Source of the DNA: Combretum micranthum
Lineage: Eukaryota > Streptophyta > Magnoliopsida > Myrtales > Combretaceae
Length of the DNA: 64,000 nt
Reading direction: 5' to 3'
NCBI GenBank assembly: GCA_024138025.1
Contig: JAMXBD010000012.1
Location: 1,922,001 to 1,986,000 of the forward strand
This document shows positions 1 through 8,425 of the stretch, one piece after another. Position numbers and translations under genes: made by a program. Position 1 is the stretch's first letter. The number at the start of each line of letters is the position of its first letter. The notes under the pieces are model-generated. The model made no database searches. It worked only from the letters and a program-made list of their open reading frames with translations, and had not been told where the DNA came from.

Positions 1-298
1 GTGAGTAATACGAAGCAGATAAGAGCTCCTTGGCTGGCCCTATCGGTTTGCGCTTTACCAACCTGAAAAAACTTGCCAACTTCAGCACAATGGAAAACGC
101 TTGGATAGGTCCTTTTTCGTTAGATTTATACGTCCATATGGCAACTGGGGTGCTGAAAACAACGCATTTCATTAAATAATGTGGATAGAAGGATAAATAC
201 AGTGAAAATTTGCCTTCTTAAATATGCAGCCTCCTTTCTATCCCATGAATAAACAATTGCCATTTATGGTGAAATAGTAATTATTGCTTTCATTATTT
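1..298. other. intergenic, no gene recognised
   Basis: AT-rich sequence without an open reading frame of note or a recognisable repeat boundary. It leads into the ~145-bp tandem repeat. The window edge may cut an element whose left part lies outside. Confidence 0.5.
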
Positions 299-1440
299 TA
301 GAAATTTTTCTAACTTTTCACATGGGACAATATTTTTGGAACAACAAATTCCTATTCAAATAAATAGGGTACCATATTTAGCGATGCAACAAGGACGGTT
401 TGGGACAGGTCATATAAAACCAGAACCGACCCGCTTCCTTATAGGGTTACTCAAACCCGATCCGTGACCTTAAGGGTTTTTATGTGCAATTTCTAGTCCC
501 GCCCCGTTGACCTGATTTTATTTTTACACTTTTTTTTCTATTTTTTTTCTTTTTATTTATCATTTGTTTACTTATCTTCATGATATATTCTTTATTTTAC
601 TTATTTGTTTCAATTTCTTTTTATTTAATGGTAAAGCTACACATAAAAAAAAGAAGAAGTTAATAAGCTAGAGAATTGATTTTCGATGTATGATAATCAA
701 TTTGTACTACAACATAGTAGAATTTACTTTACTTGAGGATTGACATAGATACATAAATACAAATATTATCTCTTATTAATTATAAAAAAGCATGACATTC
801 TCAATGAGACAAAAAATAAATTATACAATCATAGATCTATAAAAATAATAAAAATTAGATATTTCAAAGTTTTGATATTATAGAACTATTTTTTTATTAA
901 TCTTAACGGGTCGGGTTGATCCTATAGAATCACAACTACAACCCGAACCCGATCCATGACCCTACATGATCACAAATTTTTTCCCAAACCCATCCCATAA
1001 CCTTATAGGGTTTTTAATGGGTTAGGTATCCTATAACGACCCGCCCAGTTGCTTCCCTAACCATATTATATCGTTATGCTACCTGTAAGTATAAGTATAG
1101 ACTCTTAATTATGGAGTTAGAAATGAGAAAATTATATATAACTATTTCGTAACTTTTAACGTGATAGCATTTTTGGGACAACAAATTTCCGTTCAGATAG
1201 ATATGGTGCCGTATTATATCCTTATGCTACCTATCGGTATAGACTCTTAAATATGGAGATAGAAATGAGAAAGTTATATATAATTATTTTGTAACTTTTA
1301 ATGTGACAGCATTTTTAGGACAACAAATTCCCATTAAGATAAATAGGGTACTATATTATATCCTTATGCTACCTATAATTATAGACTCTTAAATACGTGG
1401 CTAGAAATGAGAAAATTATATATAAATTTTCGTAATTTTT
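299..1440. repeat. ~145-bp tandem repeat, interrupted by a MITE
   Basis: The phrase TATTATATCNTTATGCTACC recurs at 1064, 1212 and 1354 (periods 148 and 142 bp). Each unit also carries GACTCTTAA, GAAATGAGAAA and a GGACAACAAATTCC block. The 3' half of a further upstream unit is visible at 299-378 and is separated from the rest by the MITE at 379-1059. The units are diverged, so the array is old. No function is evident. Confidence 0.75.
379..1059. mobile_element. non-autonomous hAT-type MITE
   Basis: A 681-bp insertion flanked by a perfect 8-bp direct repeat ACCATATT (371-378 and 1060-1067). Its ends form an imperfect terminal inverted repeat: TAGCGATGCAAC at the left against TAGGGAAGCAAC read from the right end (10 of 12 match). 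Subterminal regions carry GGGTCGGGTT and its complement, and a TATAGGGTTT motif in both orientations. There is no coding capacity. An 8-bp duplication with TAGNG termini is characteristic of the hAT superfamily. The insertion splits one unit of the surrounding tandem repeat, which independently supports the boundaries. Confidence 0.88.
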
Positions 1441-1710
1441 ATACTTATAACTTATCCAATCGAGTAGAATATTACGAGTACATGTCTAATGTGATAAACC
1501 TATATTTTCTTCTTCTCCTTCTTATTATTATTATTATTTTGAATACATGTCACATCATAAACTAGTTGGGATCAATACATCCGGTCGGTTTAAAATTCTT
1601 TCCCATAATGACACCTTTGTTAAGATAATGCTAATCGAATAACACATCCTTTACTTTTTAAGCGTAAGAGAGAGAGAGAGAGAGAGAGCAAGTGAACAGG
1701 GTACTAAATG

Positions 1711-1718
1711 TATAAATA
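1711..1718 (+). promoter_or_regulatory. TATA box of the CLE gene
   Basis: TATAAATA lies 83 bp upstream of the start codon in an otherwise conserved promoter block. The same motif occurs at 4922-4929 before the pseudogene copy. A GA microsatellite lies just upstream. Position and conservation between the duplicates support a core promoter; this is inference from sequence only. Confidence 0.6.
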
Positions 1719-1793
1719 CCCCACACCCTTTTATAAAGTCTTAGCACCAACACAAGTATACCATAGTTTATCCATTATCTACATTGTAATAAA

Positions 1794-2096
1794 ATGACGA
1801 AGGTTAGGCACTTGGTAAGAATCATCATCTTGTTACTAGTACTAGTCATGTTTTCACTCACAACATACACTGAGTCTCGCCACACGATGATCAATGAAGC
1901 TATTAAGACTAAGTACTCGACAAGGTCACGAAGGTTCCATAAAGTTGCTAAAGGAGTGTCGTCAATGGGTGTTGCCCGAAGAAATTTGGAATCCTATTGG
2001 CAACAGAACATGATGGAAGGAGTTGGTACGAGAGAGAACAATGACTATCAACCAATGAGAGTCAGTCCCGGAGGACCTGATCCGCATCATCATTAG
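1794..2096 (+). CDS. CLE peptide hormone precursor
   Basis: A 100-residue intronless prepropeptide. Residues about 9-25 form a hydrophobic signal-peptide core (IIILLLVLVMF), with likely cleavage near residue 28. A variable, basic middle follows. The last 12 residues, 89-100 (nucleotides 2058-2093), are RVSPGGPDPHHH, which fits the CLE box consensus R-x-x-P-x-G-P-(D/N)-P-x-H-H; the stop follows at once. In plants CLE dodecapeptides are processed, often hydroxylated and arabinosylated on prolines, secreted, and sensed by CLV1/BAM-type leucine-rich-repeat receptor kinases to control meristems, roots or nodulation. The box most resembles the Arabidopsis CLE1-7 group (RVSPGGPDP). The substitution of H at box position 10 is unusual. 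Length is typical of the family. The start is the only upstream ATG in frame. A tandem broken copy lies 3.2 kb downstream. Confidence 0.92.
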   Translation: MTKVRHLVRIIILLLVLVMFSLTTYTESRHTMINEAIKTKYSTRSRRFHKVAKGVSSMGVARRNLESYWQQNMMEGVGTRENNDYQPMRVSPGGPDPHHH

Positions 2097-2099
2097 AAA

Positions 2100-2985
2100 G
2101 CCACTTTAGTTTAATTTAGGTAAATTATATTAATATCTTTTTCACTTTCTACTATAAAGTAAGGATCTAGATTTCTAAACTTTACTAAGTATACGTTTAA
2201 ACCTTCCTTTATAGTCTATCCTTTTGCTCTTAAGAACACGTCAAATAAAATAAGATAATAGAAACAATGAAAAGAGGTTGTTAACTTTTTATCTCATTTT
2301 CTTTAATGAAATATATACATATTGTAATGAATTGGAATTTTGCCATCAAGGTATTGTCCACTATGACAAAATATTGCACGATTTTGTTTTTTGTGTTAGT
2401 TGTTTCCCAAAAGATCATCCATCATGAGAGTGCTCTCTATTGAACACATTTAACTTTAGAGTTCTAATCAATTTTAAGCCATTATACAAAAGACGCCTTG
2501 ATGATTAAAGTTCCACAACTTTATATTTGAGGGATATCACATTATATATAGATAATCCTATTAATGGCTACAACACATCAACTAATAATAGAATGTAATG
2601 AAAAAGTTAAATTTATATTGAATACTAATTAGCAAAAAACACATTGATGTCAGGAGTTAAAATTGAGGATTCTTAATTTATTTCGAAAGGCTTGTTCTTG
2701 GTACATGTACCCCATGCTTGTTAATTGTGCTTGCATAGGATAGAAAATTAAATGAGCTTAAAGTGCTATGACCATAATAATTGCTTGTTACTTAAATAAT
2801 TGCCAAAATTGCAAGTCAAATATATATTTCTACGAGTTTATAGTTTTATATATATTTTAAATTAAAATGGATAAAAAAGGTACAGACTCTAGGTTGAGTT
2901 ATGAATTTAGGTGTTTGATTCTACACGTTTATGACTTTTCTAGTTTTGTACAATTTTATTGATTCTATGTATTTCAATGAATAGT
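2100..2985. other. intergenic, 3' flank of the CLE gene
   Basis: AT-rich DNA. The first ~190 bp match the 3' flank of the pseudogene copy (5316-5600) and probably include the 3' untranslated region. Nothing else coding or repetitive was recognised. Confidence 0.5.
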
Positions 2986-2989
2986 AAAA

Positions 2990-3830
2990 TTGCGATTTTG
3001 ACAACCATGGTTACTTGTGCATGGTTCTTATTAGTAGGTAGGGAGTATCTATGCTACTAATGCGACATCTCAATGATCCTTGTGTTTTGATGTCGGTGAG
3101 TGGAGTTGTGTTTGGAAATGATCTAAGTAGATATTAGGTAATTCAAAGACTTTTGGATGGTGGGAAGTATCTAACATCATATAATTGTATTATATATAGG
3201 CATTCGGGATACTGAGTCATTTCTATGACGATTGCATGACTAAAAGAAAAGACAATAATCATTTTTTCGTTGCATAGCATTACATGCATGCATGTGATTG
3301 AATGATTACTTGTACACGTGCATGTGTTTGTGGTATTTCCATACTAAGCTCCAGCTCACTCTTTTAATTTTATTCGATTCAGGCAATGCTGCAATATCAT
3401 TTTACTTACTTGGATATGGCATAGTGGACTTGAAGGAAGACAGTAGTGCAGATGACCCTTCAATTAACTATTGCCTAGAATTAGTGTGTCTATAGAGATA
3501 TAAAGACTTCGACTTTATTGTATGTGTGCTAATTGTGATGGTGGTGGGGCATGGATGCATTTCTCCTTGTTCTTTGGTTTGTTGCTATCTTGTTTGATAG
3601 GCTCACTAATCCATCCCTAGTATGATGTGTTTTGGAGATGTCATGTTGGATAGTTGTACATTGATTATAATGTGATCTGTATTATTGTGTGCTTGTAGTA
3701 GCTATGATTATAATTGTGGATCTTAGAGTAGATTCTATGCCTTTGCATGTCCATATGAATATGGGCATATGGCAAGTTGTAAATGTGCTAAGTTGAGGAG
3801 TTACATACACATTTTACTAGTTTGCTTCTC
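2990..3830 (+). repeat. degraded Tekay-like LTR relic
   Basis: Read on the plus strand, this segment is collinear with the reverse complement of the LTRs at 25456-27408 and 32250-34086. Shared blocks include a TGATCCTT...GTG GAGTTG stretch around 3074-3110, and the GTGCATGTGTTTGTGG...GCTCACTCTTTTAATTTT stretch around 3318-3372. The match is patchy and no LTR ends or target duplication could be fixed. It looks like an old solo LTR or LTR fragment lying between the two CLE copies. The small reading frame at 3298-3495 falls inside it and is not a gene. Confidence 0.5.
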
Positions 3831-4164
3831 AAACTTGCACTTTTACCCAATGAAGGATGATTTTTTTTTTTTTCCGTTTCAATTGAACACTTATACTTTT
3901 CTAAGTACACAATATCAATCACACTATTAATGAGTTAAATTTGTTTATCCTTCTAACATTATTAAATAATTTATGAAGATTTTTTACTTATATTACACTC
4001 CTTTAGTGCATGTTTCAAAAAAATTATACCCAATACTTATCCAATAATCTTTAAAATTACTCATAACTTATCCAACTGAGTAGGATATTATAGGGTATAG
4101 AGTATAATAAAATTGCTTGCTCACTCCTAATTATTATTATTATTATTACATATAACATGAGACC

Positions 4165-4780
4165 GCAAATAAGTCAAGCTTGAGTAATTTGTGAGTAGTT
4201 GCTTACTAATTACTCGAGCTGAGCTTGATTAGTAAACAAATTGAACTTGAGCTCAATATATAGTTTGCTTATCAAAATGAGTCGAGCTTTGTCTTTATCT
4301 TAGGCTTGTAAGCCAATTCATGGATATATTCTATTAGGTTCAAGAATAGGCCTGCAAGTAGGTTCTAAAATAGAATTGTTAACAAGCTCATGAGTTTTAT
4401 ATTACAAAAAATTATACATGAATATATAATTAAAATAAAAAATCAATCTCTATTTAATATATATATTGCTGCTTTTATCTTATATCTTTTGATTCATGAA
4501 AAATTAAAATATAAAAAATTTAAATGGAAAATAAGCCAACTCAATATAAAGTTGACCTCAAACTTAAATTTTAGATTTGATAAAAAGTTTGTCTTGACTT
4601 GAACTTGAATTTAAAATAAAAACTCATTTATCTAAACGAATTGAACTGAATCCTAAATTTTAAATTCGATAAAATATTAGATTCAAAATTGATTTTGATA
4701 ATTTTTAAATAAGTTGAGTTCAAACTTTTAAAAGCTTAGTTCCACTATTCTCAACTCAGCTTGTTTATAGACCTTCCATC
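4165..4780. mobile_element. MITE-like insertion inside duplication copy B
   Basis: Alignment of the two duplicated units leaves this stretch without a counterpart in copy A: homology stops near ACATATAACATGAGA and resumes at CTAGTTTGGAT. The insert is very AT-rich and repeatedly contains GAGCTTGA, GAGCTGAGCTTG and AAGCTTAG-type words near both ends, a style seen in plant hAT-like MITEs. The termini and target duplication could not be fixed. The reading frame at 4390-4602 lies inside it and looks non-coding. Confidence 0.5.
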
Positions 4781-5001
4781 TAGTTTGGATTGAATAATCC
4801 AAGATAGTTTAAAAAAATTTTCCATAATGACACCTTTAAGGTAGTGCTAATTGAATAACAATTTTTTTTTTTTTAATTTTTTAAGCGTAAGAGAGAGAAG
4901 AAGTGAAAAGGCTACTAAGTTTATAAATACCCGACACCCTTTACCAAACCTTAACAACAACACAAGTTTAACAGTGTATTTAACATCTACATTGTAATAA
5001 A

Positions 5002-5316
5002 ATGACGAAGTTTAGGCCCTTGGTAAGGATCATTGTCTTGTCATTAGTCATAGTTTTTCTCACAACATACACTAAGTCTCGCCACACAATGATCAATGAA
5101 GCTGTTAAGACAAAATATTCAACAAGGACAAATGTTCCATGAGGTTGCCAATGGAGTGTCGTCAATGGGCGTTGCAAGTTGAAATCTGGAATCCAATTGG
5201 GAACAGAACTTAGAAGGAGTGGGTACGAGAAAGAGCAAGGGCTATCAACCTACGAGAGCAAGCCCCGAAGGACCTGATCCAGATCATCATTATAAAACCA
5301 CCACAATTTAATTTAG
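5002..5316 (+). pseudogene. CLE precursor pseudogene (tandem copy)
   Basis: The frame opens like the intact gene (MTKFRPLVRIIVLSLVIVF, signal peptide retained) but a 2-bp loss near 5133-5138 shifts the frame and gives a TGA at once (near 5143). Returning to the ancestral frame, a second in-frame TGA follows about 50 bp later where the intact copy has arginine. The CLE box region (5255-5290) still reads in the ancestral frame as RASPEGPDPDHH, with G replaced by E at box position 5, and the original stop codon has become TAT. At least three independent lesions make an active product unlikely. Confidence 0.9.
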
Positions 5317-5319
5317 GGT

Positions 5320-6051
5320 AAAAATCACATTTTTTTTTTTAATTTTTAATTTTAAATGTTCTATTACTTCTTACTAGTCACTATAAAACAAGGGCTTAGA
5401 TTTCCAAATTTTACTAAGCATGGTTTTAAACCTTCCTTTATTCTTTTACTCTTGACAACACATTAAAATAAAATGAGATGAAAACACAATTCCCATTTTC
5501 ATAAATACATATGTAAACGAAGACAAGGTTTTTAATTTTTAATTTTATTTTTTATATTTTTTTATCCCGTTTTCTTTAATGTAATATGTATATACATTTA
5601 AGTTTTCACTAGTTTGCTTCTTGAAATATATCACAACATCAAGACTCTAAAAAAATGCACCTACACCATATTTTCCTTCAATTATACATTACAATTGCTA
5701 AGAGAATCATATTACCCTAGATGGTTATTTTAAAAGGGTAAAGTATAGAAACGAAAAATTGATTAAACAATCACCAGTTTACTTAATGCTTTTTGTTTTT
5801 GCATCAACATATTATGTTTTTAAGTTTAGTCCTCAAACGATATGGTGTTTGGACGATGACCACTCATTTCTTTAAAAGTAAAATATTTTTGTGCTAACTA
5901 GTTGTATGAATGATCACCATCCAATTTATTTATTTTATATATTTTTTAATTATAATAAATCGGGCTACTTAAAAAATTTGACAATCTATTGATATTTGAA
6001 ATTATTTTATCCATGGAGATAGGGATATACCATCTCATTTGAAGCGGTATT
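5320..6051. other. intergenic
   Basis: The first ~280 bp are the duplicated 3' flank of the CLE unit. The rest is AT-rich with no gene or clear repeat. Confidence 0.45.
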
Positions 6052-6420
6052 GGGTAAATTACATCAAAGGGTTACAACGTTTGGAGTAAGTTCATTTTAG
6101 TTCATAATGTTTCGAAAATTCAAAAGAGGCCACAACATTTGAAAAAGTATCTTTAGAGATTTAATTAAGTATTTTTCTATTAATACATATCAATAAGGCC
6201 TTAAAAGAAGGGTTTCTTGAGTTTTAATTAAAGATTTCTCCTATTATCACTTGTTAATAATAACTTCAATTGATCCACTTCTCTAAACATTGTGACAAGA
6301 AGTAAACTTACCTATAAATGTTGTGATTTAAAATAAACTTACTCACTAAATGTTGCGACCTCTTTTGAATTTTTTAAAACATTATACTCCAAACGATGTG
6401 ACCTTCTAGTGTAATTTATT
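6052..6420. mobile_element. MITE with long terminal inverted repeats
   Basis: About 370 bp starting GGGTAAATTACATCAAAGGG and ending in the inverted counterpart (...TAGTGTAATTTATT). The outer ~90 bp on each side are imperfect inverted repeats, sharing TTTGGAGTA, TTCAAAAGAGG and CACAACATTT-type blocks. No coding capacity. Long terminal inverted repeats suggest a Mutator-like MITE, but no 9-bp target duplication could be read. The Copia element inserted 18 bp beyond its right end. Confidence 0.65.
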
Positions 6421-6438
6421 TTTTCATAAATAGATTAG

Positions 6439-6681
6439 TGTAGATATACATATATTATATGTTAACGTCTGTTAGTTTGCTTCTGTTAGTTTTTTAACAG
6501 TTTGTTATTTTTCTGTTTAGCTTTCTGTTTCTATAAATAGCTCTTTAGATATTTTGTAACAGTGATCAGAATAATATTTCCAAAATAAACTTTTACTTTA
6601 CTCCTCTGCAACCTTCTTCTCTCGTTCCTCTGTTCCTCGGTAGATGCGTTGATGATGATCAACTGATTTCAAGATTCTTCA
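6439..6681 (+). repeat. Copia 5' LTR
   Basis: 243 bp, starting TGTAGATATACATATATTAT and ending GATTCTTCA. A TATA-like TCTATAAATAG lies near 6529-6540. Preceded by the target duplication ATTAG. Confidence 0.95.
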
Positions 6682-6693
6682 TGGTATCAGAGC
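6682..6693 (+). other. Copia primer binding site
   Basis: TGGTATCAGAGC directly abuts the 5' LTR. It is complementary to the 3' end of plant initiator methionine tRNA, the usual primer for plant Copia elements. Confidence 0.92.
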
Positions 6694-6737
6694 AGGTCTT
6701 CGGTTTCCTGTAAGTCTTTTCTTGGCTTCGGTTGAAT

Positions 6738-7826
6738 ATGGCGAATCAATTTCATAATGATTTCAATCGAGTTGAAATCAATTTGCTTGATCCTCATTAT
6801 CTTTCAAATTCAGATAATCCTAGTATGAGTCTAGGAAATATCTCTTTTAATGGAACGAACTATATGTCATGGAATAGATCAATTAAAATGGCGCTTAGTG
6901 CAAAATCAAAGATAGGTTTTATTGATGGAACAATCAATAAACCTAATGAGAATTCTGGTGATTTAGAGAAGTGGAATAAGTGTGATTCCATGGTACGATG
7001 CTGGATATTAAACTCTATGATTCCAGATCTTGCTCAAAATTTCTTATATGCAAAATCTGCTTTGGAATTATGGAATGAGATTGCGGAACAGTATGGACAA
7101 TCTAATGGTCCTCTCATCTATCAATTACAGCAAGAAATTAGTAACATGAAACAAGGAAATCTGTCTATAAGTGCTTATTATAATAAGCTGAAGAAGTACT
7201 GGGATGAATTAAACTCTTTACATGCATATCCTACATGTATATGTGGAAGGATAGAGTTGTGTACATGTCATATGACAGATAGGATTGTGAATTATGAGTC
7301 TGAATTGCGGTTGATGCAATTTTTGATGGGATTGGGAGATGCATATGAGTATGTTCGTAATCAGATCTTGTCGATGGAACCTCTTCCATCAGTAAATCGA
7401 GCTTTCTATTTGGTCCAACAAATAGAAAAACAAAGAGAAATCACCATGATGACAGAACCAGCAGGTATAACTTTTGCAGCTGGAAAAATAAATTCCAGTA
7501 GATCTGCGAATTTTACTGATAAGCGGAAGATGAGAGGAAGACTAAATTGCAAGCATTGTGGAGGTGAAGGACATGTTATAGAGACTTGTTTTCAGCTTGT
7601 TGGATATCCTGAATGGTACAAAGGAAAGCGTATGAATAGTGGAGGCAAGAGGTTTTCCACTGCAGCGAATGTTGAAAAATCTAACTTGATGACTGATTCT
7701 CCATTCGATATTGTTACTGATGTGCACAGTTCTGGTAAATTTGACACAACTACTGCAGACAATAAAGTTTTTCAATCCTTCTGCCAGGAAATGTTCAGAT
7801 TGTTTAAGCAAACTAACAGACGTTAA
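6738..7826 (+). CDS. Copia Gag polyprotein, 3' truncated
   Basis: About 362 codons from the first ATG (6738). The N-terminal part has the Copia gag signature NGTNYMSWNRSIKMAL (residues about 37-52), then a capsid-like helical region. A CCHC zinc knuckle CKHCGGEGHVIETC lies near residues 271-284 (about 7549-7590) and would bind genomic RNA. The last residues, FKQTNRR, are not native: from about 7806 the frame reads into reversed LTR sequence and stops at TAA 7824-7826. The native continuation (FKQQTDNANG) is found on the opposite strand just inside the far breakpoint. The capsid region itself is open and could still be translated. Confidence 0.85.
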   Translation: MANQFHNDFNRVEINLLDPHYLSNSDNPSMSLGNISFNGTNYMSWNRSIKMALSAKSKIGFIDGTINKPNENSGDLEKWNKCDSMVRCWILNSMIPDLAQNFLYAKSALELWNEIAEQYGQSNGPLIYQLQQEISNMKQGNLSISAYYNKLKKYWDELNSLHAYPTCICGRIELCTCHMTDRIVNYESELRLMQFLMGLGDAYEYVRNQILSMEPLPSVNRAFYLVQQIEKQREITMMTEPAGITFAAGKINSSRSANFTDKRKMRGRLNCKHCGGEGHVIETCFQLVGYPEWYKGKRMNSGGKRFSTAANVEKSNLMTDSPFDIVTDVHSSGKFDTTTADNKVFQSFCQEMFRLFKQTNRR

Positions 7827-7842
7827 CATATAAATATATGTA

Positions 7843-8425
7843 ATGCTTCAAGTAGCGAAGGAGATGTAGTAAAGCAGCATAGTGTGTGGAACGAAGAGCC
7901 GAAACAAATTGAGACAGCCGATTGACTGCAAAAATAATGTCAGGACGTGAGATGCTCAAGTAAAGAAGACGACCAATGATAGTGCGAAAGGATTGAGGAT
8001 CAGCAAGCAAATCCCCTGTTTCTCGGTCAAGTTTAACATTGGTGGGTAGAGGTGTTTTAGAAGGTTTACAAGCAGTCAAACCAGCAGATTGTAAAATATC
8101 AAGGATGTATTTTCGCTGATGCACGCGAATACCAGAAGAATTCCGATACAATTCAAGACCAAGAAAAAATTTTGCTTCCCCCAAATCCTTAATCGTAAAA
8201 ACAGCATCTAATTCCCTTTTCAAAGCAATAATAGCAGCTTCATTAGAACCAGTCAATAAGAGATCATCCACATAAACCAAAGCAACTAGAAAATCAGTAG
8301 AAGTGGAACGAACAAATAAGGAATAATCATTCTTGGATTGAGAAAAACCTTTACTTAACAAGAACTGTGTAAGTTCATGATTCCACTGTCGTGACGCTTG
8401 CTTGAGTCCATATAAACCTTTTAAG
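7843..8425 (-). repeat. left arm of 583-bp inverted repeat (Copia RT)
   Basis: Reverse-complement match to 10634-11216, over the RT segment from KGLYGLKQAS to LLRYLKH. The arms are near-identical with scattered substitutions and small indels. The spacer between arms is about 2.2 kb. Confidence 0.93.

Larger units (their letters stand above)
1440..2290 (+). repeat. segmental duplication, copy A (CLE gene unit)
   Basis: This block aligns with 4060-5600. Shared pieces in order are an ACTTATCCAA motif, a TTATTATTATTATT microsatellite, CCATAATGACACCTTT, a GAGAGA run, the TATAAATA box, the CLE reading frame and the 3' sequence TTTAAACCTTCCTTTAT. Copy A holds the intact gene. The GA microsatellite at 1668-1688 is longer here than in copy B. 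Confidence 0.85.
4060..5600 (+). repeat. segmental duplication, copy B (CLE pseudogene unit)
   Basis: Collinear with 1440-2290 but carrying an extra ~615-bp insertion (about 4165-4780). Promoter, reading frame and 3' flank of the CLE gene are all represented, so the duplication copied a whole transcription unit. Divergence is clear in every segment, indicating an old event. Confidence 0.82.
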
